DNA from: Flavobacterium cerinum | GTDB lineage: Bacteria > Bacteroidota > Bacteroidia > Flavobacteriales > Flavobacteriaceae | Length of the DNA: 64,000 bases | Reading direction: 5' to 3' | Assembly: GCF_004028155.1 (NCBI RefSeq) | Contig: NZ_SBII01000001.1 | Coordinates: 186,001-250,000, forward strand | Shown here: positions 35,034 through 42,844 of the stretch, piece by piece | Layout: each line of letters begins with the position of its first letter | Numbering within the stretch: position 1 is the stretch's first letter | Translations under genes and position numbers: made by a program | Notes under the pieces: model-generated | Seen by the model: the letters and a program-made list of their open reading frames with translations, nothing else | Told to the model about the DNA's origin: nothing | The model's database searches: none

Positions 35034-36068
35034 GTCTTTCCATTTTACATCATCTGCTACATATTTTAATCCCTTATAAAGATCTGCCTTGTGCAGATCT
35101 TCTATTTTAAAGTCGGTTTGAGTGGCATATGGTGCTAATCTGGACTTCTTTAATTTTCTGGCCAGGTACTCCTGTTCATACTGCCCGGGCGTAGGTATAA
35201 AAAATGCTTTTTTACCCAGTTGTGCTAAATCCATAATGTTAGTATAGCCCGGTCTGCAAACTACAAGTTCACTTTCATTAAAAGCCTGTTCCAGTGCTGC
35301 GCTATTCATAAAGTTATGAAAGGTAATGTGCTTTGTCTCGGTTATAACTTCTTTAGGTTCTACTACACCGCTTATAAAGATCGCTTTGCCTGTAAAATCA
35401 CTAAGTTCTATTCTTAGTTTATCCTCCAAAAAAGTACGTTGTGGCTCAGGGCCTGACAGTATTACCATGAGGTCATATTTTTTAGCAACCGCTTTTTTAT
35501 GCAGCCTGCTTAAAGGGCCTATGTATTTTATATTAAGTGATTCGTTAAAGGTATGGCCTATTTTACCCGACAGGTTAAGTCCATTATCAACATCGGGTAC
35601 CCAGCACTCACTATATTTTTTAATGAATATATGGTGTATTCGGGAAGTAATCCATGTTGTAGTTCCGGTTAGCACATTAAGCTGGTGTGTTATAATTACC
35701 GATGGTACACTATTGGAATAAGCGCCCAGCCTGTTGTCTGATATTACACCGCCAATTGCATGTTCTTTTACGATTTTGCGTATGGCTCTTTTCTCTTCTT
35801 TTATAGCTTTAAGGAAATCAGGCGTCTGGCTGATCATTTTTAGTTTAAAAAAGAGTCCTTTTTTAGCATATTCAATAGGGTAAGAAGGCAGTTCGAGCGC
35901 AGTTAAATGCGAGAATTCTTTTCTTAACAGTGCCAGGGCAGCACCGTCTGATGCGATAATGGGTTCAAATCCGTGATTTTCCAGGGCTTCTATAATCGGT
36001 ATGCAGCGTGTGGCATGGCCAAGACCCCAGTTGAGCGGGGCAACAAGGATTCTCTTTTTCAGTATCAA
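35007..36068 (-). CDS. glycosyltransferase family protein (MurG-like, GT28-type)
   Basis: A 353-residue GT-B-fold enzyme. The N-terminus KRILVAPLNWGLGHATRCIPI is the acceptor-side glycine loop. In the C-terminal domain ILSGPEPQRTFLEDKL, the segment VVCRPGYTNIMDLAQLGKKA and FIPTPGQYEQEYLARKL match the nucleotide-sugar site of GT28 C-terminal domains. It probably adds a sugar to a lipid or surface glycan on the cytoplasmic side; donor and acceptor are unknown. Its 3' end overlaps the convergent histidine kinase gene by 27 bp. Confidence 0.86.
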   Translation of the reverse strand: MILKKRILVAPLNWGLGHATRCIPIIEALENHGFEPIIASDGAALALLRKEFSHLTALELPSYPIEYAKKGLFFKLKMISQTPDFLKAIKEEKRAIRKIVKEHAIGGVISDNRLGAYSNSVPSVIITHQLNVLTGTTTWITSRIHHIFIKKYSECWVPDVDNGLNLSGKIGHTFNESLNIKYIGPLSRLHKKAVAKKYDLMVILSGPEPQRTFLEDKLRIELSDFTGKAIFISGVVEPKEVITETKHITFHNFMNSAALEQAFNESELVVCRPGYTNIMDLAQLGKKAFFIPTPGQYEQEYLARKLKKSRLAPYATQTDFKIEDLHKADLYKGLKYVADDVKWKDLFCLFEGK

Positions 36069-36162
36069 TTGCGTGTTTTTAATAACTATTTAATAAGTGC
36101 AATCTAAAATTATTTCCAGTGTCGTATATTTCCCTAATTTTACCAAAAATTTAAATTAAGTA

Positions 36163-36837
36163 GTGGGAAGCAAGAATAAACTTAAGCGCTTTAGGGAAAA
36201 CGAAACATTTGGCAACGTGCTGCAACCGTCAAGGGAAGAAGCTGTGCAGGGAAACTTTCACCTAAAGGGAAAATGGGGTAGTGATTTTTTTAAAAACGAG
36301 AATCCTATTATACTGGAGCTGGGCTGTGGTAAAGGCGAATATTCTGTAGGTCTTGCAGAACGTTATCCTGAAAATAATTTTATTGGTATCGATATTAAAG
36401 GCGCCCGTTTTTGGAGAGGAGCTAAAACTGCTGTAGAAAATGGCCTGCATAATGTAGGATTTCTTCGCACACAGATCGAACTTATAGAGAATTTCTTTGC
36501 AGAAGGCGAAGTGTCTGAGATATGGATTACTTTCCCGGACCCGCAGATAAAATACAAGCGAACCAAACACAGGTTAACCAATACCGAATTTTTACAGCGC
36601 TATAAAAGAATACTAAAACCGGATGGTGTAGTAAACCTTAAAACCGATAGCGAATTTATGCATGGTTATACACTAGGGCTCCTTCATGGTGAAGGTCATG
36701 AAGTGGTATATGCTAATCATAATGTTTATAAAAACGAAGGCAGTCCGGAAATTGTTACTGCTATACAAACATTTTATGAAAAGCAGTATCTTGAACAAAA
36801 TAAACCTATAACTTACATCAGGTTTAAAATCAAGTAA
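36163..36837 (+). CDS. trmB: tRNA (guanosine(46)-N7)-methyltransferase
   Basis: Methylates G46 of the tRNA variable loop using S-adenosylmethionine. It has 224 residues and a GTG start at 36163. The SAM site is LELGCGKGEYSVGLAERYP near residue 51, followed by FIGIDIKGARFWRGAKTA. The catalytic region IWITFPDPQIKYKRTKHRLT near residue 125 is diagnostic. It begins a three-gene unit with the LysE exporter (1-bp gap) and the alkyltransferase-like gene. Confidence 0.95.
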   Translation: MGSKNKLKRFRENETFGNVLQPSREEAVQGNFHLKGKWGSDFFKNENPIILELGCGKGEYSVGLAERYPENNFIGIDIKGARFWRGAKTAVENGLHNVGFLRTQIELIENFFAEGEVSEIWITFPDPQIKYKRTKHRLTNTEFLQRYKRILKPDGVVNLKTDSEFMHGYTLGLLHGEGHEVVYANHNVYKNEGSPEIVTAIQTFYEKQYLEQNKPITYIRFKIK

Positions 36838-36838
36838 T

Positions 36839-37474
36839 ATGGAGATAATCCTTCCATTAATTTTAGGTATCGTTATTTCAGCTGCAGGTATAGCCCTTCC
36901 GGGGCTTATTAATATGACTGCAGCTAAAATTGGCCTAAAGGAGGGGAGACAACGGGCTGTTATATTTGCTCTTGGAGCAACAACCGTTGTTTTTTTTCAA
37001 ACGTATATTGCGGTATCTTTTGCAAAATTTATTAATAGCCGACCCGATATAATATATATACTCGAGGAAGCCGGCTTGATTATTTTTGCGTCACTTACCA
37101 TTTTCTTTTTTTTTATTGCCAAGAAAAAGAAGAAGAAAAAAGATAAGGAAGTGGTGAAGCCGGGCAGCCGTACCGGTAATTTTTTTCTGGGCGCATTACT
37201 TTCTGCACTTAACTTTTTTCCAATACCTTATTATGTCTTTGTTAGTGTATCACTTTCAAAGCACAGCTATTTTTATTTTACTCCGTTATTTATTTTTTTA
37301 TTCGTTATCGGAGTAGTGGCAGGATCGTTCTCTGTATTCTACCTGTATATTGTTTTCTTTAAAAAAGTTGAACACAAGACCGATTTTTTTATGGAAAACA
37401 TCAATTATCTTCTGGGCTCGGTCACAGGGCTTATTTCGATTATTACTATCATAAAAATGATTCGTAACCATTAA
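36839..37474 (+). CDS. LysE family transporter
   Basis: A 211-residue inner-membrane protein of the LysE/RhtB exporter superfamily with about six membrane helices (LPLILGIVISAAGIALPGLI, AVIFALGATTVVFFQTYIAV, GLIIFASLTIFFFFI, and three in the C-terminal half). The substrate is unknown; relatives export amino acids. An unusual run of seven Lys (near residue 100) sits in the central cytoplasmic loop. The start is one base after the trmB stop, so translation is likely coupled. Confidence 0.85.
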   Translation: MEIILPLILGIVISAAGIALPGLINMTAAKIGLKEGRQRAVIFALGATTVVFFQTYIAVSFAKFINSRPDIIYILEEAGLIIFASLTIFFFFIAKKKKKKKDKEVVKPGSRTGNFFLGALLSALNFFPIPYYVFVSVSLSKHSYFYFTPLFIFLFVIGVVAGSFSVFYLYIVFFKKVEHKTDFFMENINYLLGSVTGLISIITIIKMIRNH

Positions 37475-37483
37475 ACTGCTATT

Positions 37484-37819
37484 ATGCCTGACAAAGATAA
37501 TTTTTTTGAGAGGGTATATGATGTAGTGAGGCTGATACCTTATGGCAGAGTAACGTCTTATGGAGCTATTGCAAAATTTCTTGGAGCAGCACGATCGGCA
37601 AGAATGGTGGGATGGGCTATGAATGCCTGTCATGGTCGTGAAGATGTACCTGCACATCGTGTGGTAAACCGCGTAGGATTACTATCCGGAAAACATCATT
37701 TTCAAGGAACGAACCTTATGCAGCAACTGCTGGAAAGTGAAGGAATAAAAGTAAAAGAACACAAGGTTGTTAACTTTGAAAAATGCCTTTGGGATCCCGT
37801 TAAAGAGCTGGGTGTCTAA
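37484..37819 (+). CDS. alkyltransferase-like (ATL) protein, MGMT family without the catalytic Cys
   Basis: A 111-residue protein of the O6-methylguanine-DNA methyltransferase fold. The DNA-binding part reads LIPYGRVTSYGAIAKFLG (residues 17-34) and the former active-site loop is PAHRVVNR, with Ala57 where methyltransferases have Cys (PCHR). Known ATLs bind O6-alkylguanine without removing it and recruit nucleotide excision repair. The rest of the fold is complete, so this is a true ATL rather than a decayed enzyme. It is the last gene of the trmB unit. Confidence 0.9.
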   Translation: MPDKDNFFERVYDVVRLIPYGRVTSYGAIAKFLGAARSARMVGWAMNACHGREDVPAHRVVNRVGLLSGKHHFQGTNLMQQLLESEGIKVKEHKVVNFEKCLWDPVKELGV

Positions 37820-38046
37820 TTTTTTATTCCTATTTCTATCTGACATACCTGTGTAGTATGTAAAACCTGTTTTTAATTTCATTCATCTTGCTATTTGTGA
37901 CGCTTTAAAAAAGGGGTGGGGTTTGTGCTATATAATCAGCAAATTATAGATGTGTTTTTTATTGTCTTTTTTACTATGAGTACTATATAGGGAAGTGGGG
38001 TGTTAATTAAGAAAAAACAATAAAATGATTAAGTCACAAAACTTTA
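37820..38046. other. intergenic region, no gene seen
   Basis: AT-rich DNA between the ATL gene and the promoter of the Mrp gene. No open frame with a ribosome site, hairpin terminator or repeat was found apart from short T-runs. Confidence 0.6.
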
Positions 38047-38073
38047 TTGTATCAAGTTTTCCTACTATCTTTG
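38047..38073 (+). promoter_or_regulatory. promoter of the Fe-S/ferredoxin gene cluster
   Basis: TTG at 38047-38049, a 16-bp spacer and TATCTTTG at 38066-38073 match the Bacteroidota consensus. The first ATG (38123) is about 50 nt downstream. Confidence 0.5.
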
Positions 38074-38122
38074 CAATTTGAAATCAGTCTTAATAAAAGA
38101 CTGTAAATGAAAGCTATATATT

Positions 38123-39253
38123 ATGAAACTTGATAGAAAAGAGATACTCCAGGCACTTGAAACTATAACACTTGCCGGAGAAGGGCAAAATATGGTAGAA
38201 AGCGGCGCTGTGAGAAACGTGCTTACTTTTGGCGATGAGGTAGTGGTAGAACTTGTTATGCAAACCCCTGCTATGCACATTCGTAAAAGAGCAGAAGCTG
38301 ATATTGTTAAAACCATTCATGAAAAAGTATCTGCCGATGCGAAAGTAAAGGTAAATGTAAAAGTAGAAGCACCGGAAAAACCCGAAATTAAAGGTAAGGG
38401 TATACCAGGTATAAGCAATATTATTGCTGTGTCATCTGGTAAAGGTGGTGTTGGAAAATCTACAGTTACAGCTAACCTTGCTGTTACATTAGCAAAAATG
38501 GGTTTTAGAGTAGGTGTACTGGATGCTGATATCTACGGACCTTCTATGCCTATTATGTTTGATGTAGAAAGAGAACGCCCTATATCTATAATGGTTGACG
38601 GAAAATCAAAAATGAAACCTATTACCAGTTATGGTGTAGAGATACTGTCTATAGGCTTTTTTACAAGCCCGGAACAGGCGGTAATCTGGCGTGGACCTAT
38701 GGCATCTAAAGCGCTTAATCAAATGATCTTTGATGCTGATTGGGGTGAGCTTGACTTTATGTTGATCGACCTTCCTCCGGGAACAGGAGATATTCACCTA
38801 TCTATCATGCAGTCACTGCCTATTACAGGAGCTGTTGTGGTAAGTACACCGCAAGCGGTAGCTTTAGCCGATGCAAAGAAAGGTGTTGCTATGTTCCAGC
38901 AGGAAAGCATTAATGTGCCGGTGCTGGGAATTATAGAAAACATGGCTTATTTTACTCCGGACGAGCTTCCTGATAATAAATACTATATCTTTGGAAAAGA
39001 AGGTGCAAAAAACCTTGCCGAAGATCTTGATGTACCATTTTTAGGAGAAATTCCATTGGTACAAAGCATTCGTGAAGCAGGCGATTATGGTCGTCCCGCA
39101 GCTTTACAAACCGCTACTCCTCTTGAGGCCTCGTTCGAGGAACTAGCCCGTAATGTAGTACAGGAAACTGTAAACAGGAATGAAAACCTTCCGGCTACTG
39201 AGGCAATTAAAATAACTACAATGGCTGGCTGTTCAGCAGTTAAAAAGAAATAA
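38123..39253 (+). CDS. Mrp/NBP35 family iron-sulfur cluster carrier ATPase
   Basis: A 376-residue cytoplasmic ATPase that carries and delivers Fe-S clusters in known homologues (ApbC/Mrp). An N-terminal MIP18/DUF59-like domain (residues about 1-90) precedes the deviant Walker A GKGGVGKST (about 106-114). Further motifs are DADIYGPSMPIM and DLPPGTGDIHLSI. Near the end it has a single Cys in MAGCSAVKK. It starts an apparent operon with NifU, 2 bp downstream, then ferredoxin reductase and ferredoxin. Confidence 0.94.
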   Translation: MKLDRKEILQALETITLAGEGQNMVESGAVRNVLTFGDEVVVELVMQTPAMHIRKRAEADIVKTIHEKVSADAKVKVNVKVEAPEKPEIKGKGIPGISNIIAVSSGKGGVGKSTVTANLAVTLAKMGFRVGVLDADIYGPSMPIMFDVERERPISIMVDGKSKMKPITSYGVEILSIGFFTSPEQAVIWRGPMASKALNQMIFDADWGELDFMLIDLPPGTGDIHLSIMQSLPITGAVVVSTPQAVALADAKKGVAMFQQESINVPVLGIIENMAYFTPDELPDNKYYIFGKEGAKNLAEDLDVPFLGEIPLVQSIREAGDYGRPAALQTATPLEASFEELARNVVQETVNRNENLPATEAIKITTMAGCSAVKKK

Positions 39254-39255
39254 TA

Positions 39256-39495
39256 ATGACTACAGAAGAAATTACGCTTAGTGTAGAAAGGGCTCTTGAT
39301 GAGATTCGTCCTTTTCTTGAGTCAGATGGAGGTAACATTACACTTGTTGGTATAGAAGACGGCAAGCATGTAAAGGTACGTCTGGAAGGTGCCTGTGTAG
39401 GCTGCAGTGTTAATCAAATGACATTGAAGGCAGGTGTAGAGACTACTATTAAAAAACATGTACCTCAAATAGAAACGGTTGTAAACGTAGCTTAG
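39256..39495 (+). CDS. NifU C-terminal domain protein (Fe-S scaffold)
   Basis: A 79-residue NifU-like scaffold that in homologues holds a labile Fe-S cluster for transfer. The two cluster cysteines are in GACVGCSVNQMT (Cys47 and Cys50). IRPFLESDGGNITLVGIEDG is the family start. The gap to the Mrp gene is 2 bp, which fits joint action in cluster delivery. Confidence 0.95.
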   Translation: MTTEEITLSVERALDEIRPFLESDGGNITLVGIEDGKHVKVRLEGACVGCSVNQMTLKAGVETTIKKHVPQIETVVNVA

Positions 39496-39602
39496 TAAAT
39501 TAACGTTGTACCGGCGGCTTTTTTATAAAGCTGATAATTATCATAAATATTAAAAATGGTTTTAAAGATCTTTGCTTTAGAACTGTTTACCCTATAACAA
39601 CA

Positions 39603-40655
39603 ATGATCACAACAGATATATTAATAATCGGTGCAGGTCCTACCGGGCTTTTTACCGTATTTGAAGCTGGATTGCTAAAATTAAAATGCCACATTATCGA
39701 TGCTCTTCCTCAGCAGGGTGGCCAATTAGCAGAATTATATCCTAAAAAACCAATTTTTGATATTCCCGGATTTCCATCAGTACTTGCTGGTGACCTGGTA
39801 ACAAATCTTATGGAACAAATTAAGCAGTTCCAGCCTGGGTTTACACTTAATGAAAAAGCCGAAACCATACAAAAACTGGAAGATGGCACTTTTATAGTAA
39901 CAACTAATAAAGGTACAGAACATCATGCTAAGGCTGTGGCTATTGCCGGAGGTCTTGGTAGTTTTGAACCAAGAAAACCACTTATTGAAGATATCGCTTT
40001 TTATGAAGATAAAGGAGTTGAGTATTTTGTAAAAGATCCTGAACTTTTCCGTGATAAACGCATTGTTATTGCCGGTGGTGGTGACTCTGCACTGGACTGG
40101 AGTATTTTCCTTGCCGATGTAGCTTCTCATGTAACACTTGTTCACCGTAGGAATGAGTTTAGGGGAGCATTGGATTCTGTAGAAAAAGTACAAGAACTTA
40201 AAAAAGCGGGTAAAATTCATCTTGTTACTCCTGCTGAAGTTACCGGTATTCGTGGTGCTGAGCGTGTAGAGGCACTTGATCTTGAAATTGATGGCGCACA
40301 CAGCTCTATTGAAACCGATTATTTTATTCCACTATTTGGACTTACACCAAAACTTGGTGCAATTGCAAACTGGGGTCTTGAAATAGAGAAAAATGCGATC
40401 AAGGTAAATAATGCATTAGACTATCAAACGAATATTGAAGGTATATATGCCATAGGTGATATTAATACTTATCCAGGCAAATTAAAGTTAATACTTTGTG
40501 GTTTCCATGAAGCAACATTAATGTGCCAGAGTGTGTTTAATAAGCTTAATCCGGGCAAGAAATATGTCCTTAAATATACTACTGTGAGTGGTATTGATGG
40601 TTTTGACGGTACAAGAAAGGAAGCCGAAAAACAAGTAGTTAAATCGATAGAATAG
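39603..40655 (+). CDS. ferredoxin--NADP reductase-like NAD(P)/FAD oxidoreductase
   Basis: A 350-residue flavoprotein of the thioredoxin-reductase-like ferredoxin reductase type (YumC-like). The FAD motif is ILIIGAGPTGLFTVFEAGLL, the NAD(P) motif IVIAGGGDSALDW near residue 158, and the second FAD contact GIYAIGDINTYPGKLKL near residue 280. There is no CxxC redox pair, so it is not a thioredoxin reductase. It probably moves electrons between NADPH and the ferredoxin encoded next. Confidence 0.92.
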   Translation: MITTDILIIGAGPTGLFTVFEAGLLKLKCHIIDALPQQGGQLAELYPKKPIFDIPGFPSVLAGDLVTNLMEQIKQFQPGFTLNEKAETIQKLEDGTFIVTTNKGTEHHAKAVAIAGGLGSFEPRKPLIEDIAFYEDKGVEYFVKDPELFRDKRIVIAGGGDSALDWSIFLADVASHVTLVHRRNEFRGALDSVEKVQELKKAGKIHLVTPAEVTGIRGAERVEALDLEIDGAHSSIETDYFIPLFGLTPKLGAIANWGLEIEKNAIKVNNALDYQTNIEGIYAIGDINTYPGKLKLILCGFHEATLMCQSVFNKLNPGKKYVLKYTTVSGIDGFDGTRKEAEKQVVKSIE

Positions 40656-40721
40656 TTAGTCTGAGATTAGGATTTTGAAGATGTAAGTCTAAGTTACTGA
40701 ACGGTTAACCTTAAACATAAT

Positions 40722-41045
40722 ATGGATATTACAATAAAAATAACCGATAGGGAGGGTATTGTGCACGAAGTACAGGCACCTACCGATATGGCTATGAATG
40801 TTATGGAACTTTGCCGTTCATACGAATTGGCACCAGAAGGTACTATTGGTGTGTGCGGTGGTATGGCTATGTGTGCATCCTGCCAGTGTTATGTGCTTAA
40901 TGATGTAGCATTGCCTGAAATGGGTCAGGATGAAGATGCAATGCTTGCTGAAGCATTTTACGTAAAGTCTAACAGCCGATTGGGATGCCAGATACCTATT
41001 ACAGTAGAGCTCGATGGGCTTGAACTGGAACTTGCCCCGGAATAA
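40722..41045 (+). CDS. adrenodoxin-type [2Fe-2S] ferredoxin
   Basis: A 107-residue ferredoxin. The cluster cysteines are C-x5-C-x2-C in CGGMAMCASC, plus the distal one in SRLGCQIPI. This is the ISC/adrenodoxin arrangement, as in ferredoxins serving Fe-S assembly. It follows the reductase gene by 66 bp and closes the cluster; a terminator lies downstream. Likely the redox partner of the reductase and electron donor for Fe-S biogenesis (inferred). Confidence 0.93.
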   Translation: MDITIKITDREGIVHEVQAPTDMAMNVMELCRSYELAPEGTIGVCGGMAMCASCQCYVLNDVALPEMGQDEDAMLAEAFYVKSNSRLGCQIPITVELDGLELELAPE

Positions 41046-41094
41046 GAGAAGAATATAATTTAGAGTCTGTTTTTAATACAGTTATTAATAAAGT

Positions 41095-41127
41095 AAAAAG
41101 GCGTTCCAGTTATGGAACGCCTTTTTT
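41095..41127 (+). terminator. bidirectional terminator
   Basis: AAAAAGGCGTTCC pairs with GGAACGCCTTTTT around AGTTAT. It sits between the convergent ferredoxin and metalloprotease genes. Confidence 0.9.
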
Positions 41128-41147
41128 ATAGAGTACGATTGTTATCG

Positions 41148-42494
41148 TTAGTTTTTAACAAATTTGATTGTTCTAGACTCAGCACCTTTATTTATTTTAA
41201 TAAAGTAGATACCATTGCTGTAAGCAGAAGTGTTTACAGTAAGGCTAGCATTTGTAACATTGTTAACTGTTGTGATCGTTTGTCCAAGGCTGTTAAAGAT
41301 TGTATAACTGTCTGGCATGTTCTCACTAGCAACAGAAATGTTTAATACATCTTGTGTTGGATTAGGATATACTGTTGTTTCTAATAAGTATTGGAATTCT
41401 TGAGACGATGCAGTTCCACAAACCCCAGAAGTAAGTAAGCTCTTTCTATTTGGAGAATTATCAAGTACTGTTCTCATTCTTACTCCCTGTCCTTTAGTGA
41501 AAAGATACATACATGCATCATTTGTATAGTCCATGTAGTTTTGAACCATATCAAGTCCTGGTTGAGTAGGGCATGAATCATATCCTTCATTACAACCTCT
41601 GTTTTCTTCTTTAGCAACCGGAGTGTCAGCAACATAGTCAGTAGAGTTACAACCGCCATCATCACCCCAAATATGTCTTAGACCCAAAAAGTGACCCGCT
41701 TCGTGAGAAGCAGTTCTACCTCTGTTATAAGGTGCTGCACTCGAAGGGTTTGTGTAACCAAAATTTCTATAGCATATGGCGATACCGTCAGTTGAATTTG
41801 ATCCTCCAGGAGGTACACCTTGTAAAGTTGTTTGTGTAGGGAACTGTGCATAACCTAATAAATCTGAAATTTGTCCACCCCAGTTTACTACCCAGATATT
41901 AAAATATTTTGTTGGATCCCAAGAAGTATCTGATTTTATACCTTCTACAGAATCTCTGTCATTGTAAGTAGCAACGAATCCATTAACTCTGTCAATGCCA
42001 TTTGTAGGGCTTCCAAATTGATCTATTTTGGCTAAACAAAATCTTATTTGAGTATCTCCTCCCAGTCCTCCGGATAAATCTTCACCAGGAGTTCCTATCA
42101 TTCCTCCAAAGTCTTCATTTAATACTCTAATCTGAGATTCCACCTGTGCATCAGAAATGTTTTCATTCTGACCTACAGCATCTCCATTATGGATTACGTG
42201 AACAACAACAGGAATCATATAAATTGCATTACCTGATTTTGGATCACGCTCTAATGCGCCTTCCTGCATTTTTTGTGATATCCATGATTCAAATTGTGCT
42301 TTATCTGCTCTTGTAGAATAACTTTCACTAAGAATCTGTTCGTTTTCAGTAGTTGCACATCTGATAGCTCCATATTCATTAAGAGTCATCGGAATCTTTC
42401 CAAATTTCCTTGGCTGTTCCTGTGCTTGAGACATGAATGAAACCGATAAAAATGCCGCTAATGCTGCACCTCTAAGAGTAATGTTTTTTTTCAT
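41148..42494 (-). CDS. secreted M43-type zinc metalloprotease with T9SS sorting domain
   Basis: A 448-residue exported protease. The signal peptide is MKKNITLRGAALAAFLSVSFMSQAQ-like. The zinc motif HEAGHFLGLRHIWGD (from residue 264) is the extended HExxHxxGxxH of the pappalysin/M43 family, and the Met-turn is probably QNYMDYTND near residue 325. The last 75 residues are a T9SS type A domain (TVYPNPTQDVLNI, SYTIFNSLGQTI, NGIYFIKINKGAESRTIKFVK). It should be secreted or surface-bound. It is a paralogue of the next gene. Confidence 0.93.
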   Translation of the reverse strand: MKKNITLRGAALAAFLSVSFMSQAQEQPRKFGKIPMTLNEYGAIRCATTENEQILSESYSTRADKAQFESWISQKMQEGALERDPKSGNAIYMIPVVVHVIHNGDAVGQNENISDAQVESQIRVLNEDFGGMIGTPGEDLSGGLGGDTQIRFCLAKIDQFGSPTNGIDRVNGFVATYNDRDSVEGIKSDTSWDPTKYFNIWVVNWGGQISDLLGYAQFPTQTTLQGVPPGGSNSTDGIAICYRNFGYTNPSSAAPYNRGRTASHEAGHFLGLRHIWGDDGGCNSTDYVADTPVAKEENRGCNEGYDSCPTQPGLDMVQNYMDYTNDACMYLFTKGQGVRMRTVLDNSPNRKSLLTSGVCGTASSQEFQYLLETTVYPNPTQDVLNISVASENMPDSYTIFNSLGQTITTVNNVTNASLTVNTSAYSNGIYFIKINKGAESRTIKFVKN

Positions 42495-42785
42495 TTTCAG
42501 TTATTAGTTTTTTTTAAAGTGGGGCAAGTTATTCAAATTCAGTATAAATAAAAAAAAAATATAGTTAAATTATAATGGTACTTCTATGTTTGAGGGTGGT
42601 TTATAATAAGACTCTTATAAATAATGCTTAAATTTTGGTAAAATAATTGTTATGTTAAGTAATAAAACACGCGATTTAATGCTAAATAGATATTTTTTAT
42701 TTGTTAAAAACTGTATTCTTTATGAATATGATAAATTGTTATTTCTTAAATTTTTCATAAAAAAAGTTTAAGCTTTTTCAAATTG
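42495..42785. other. AT-rich intergenic region before the first M43 protease
   Basis: About 290 bp, very AT-rich, with many A- and T-runs. It must hold the promoter of the 41.1-42.5 kb protease gene, but no exact TAnnTTTG match was found. No gene is seen. Confidence 0.5.
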
Positions 42786-42838
42786 AATACATTAAAAAAA
42801 GGTCCGTAGCTCAGCTACGGACCTTTTTTTAATGTATT
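42786..42838 (-). terminator. long perfect terminator hairpin after the second M43 protease
   Basis: A 25-bp uninterrupted stem with a 3-nt loop (TCA); the core is GGTCCGTAGC/GCTACGGACC with A- and T-runs inside the stem. It can work in both directions. Confidence 0.88.
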
Positions 42839-42844
42839 ATAGGT

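Noticed and set aside
37820..38046. Hidden small gene between the ATL and Mrp genes
   Set aside because: No open frame with start signal or family resemblance; only AT-rich sequence leading to a promoter.
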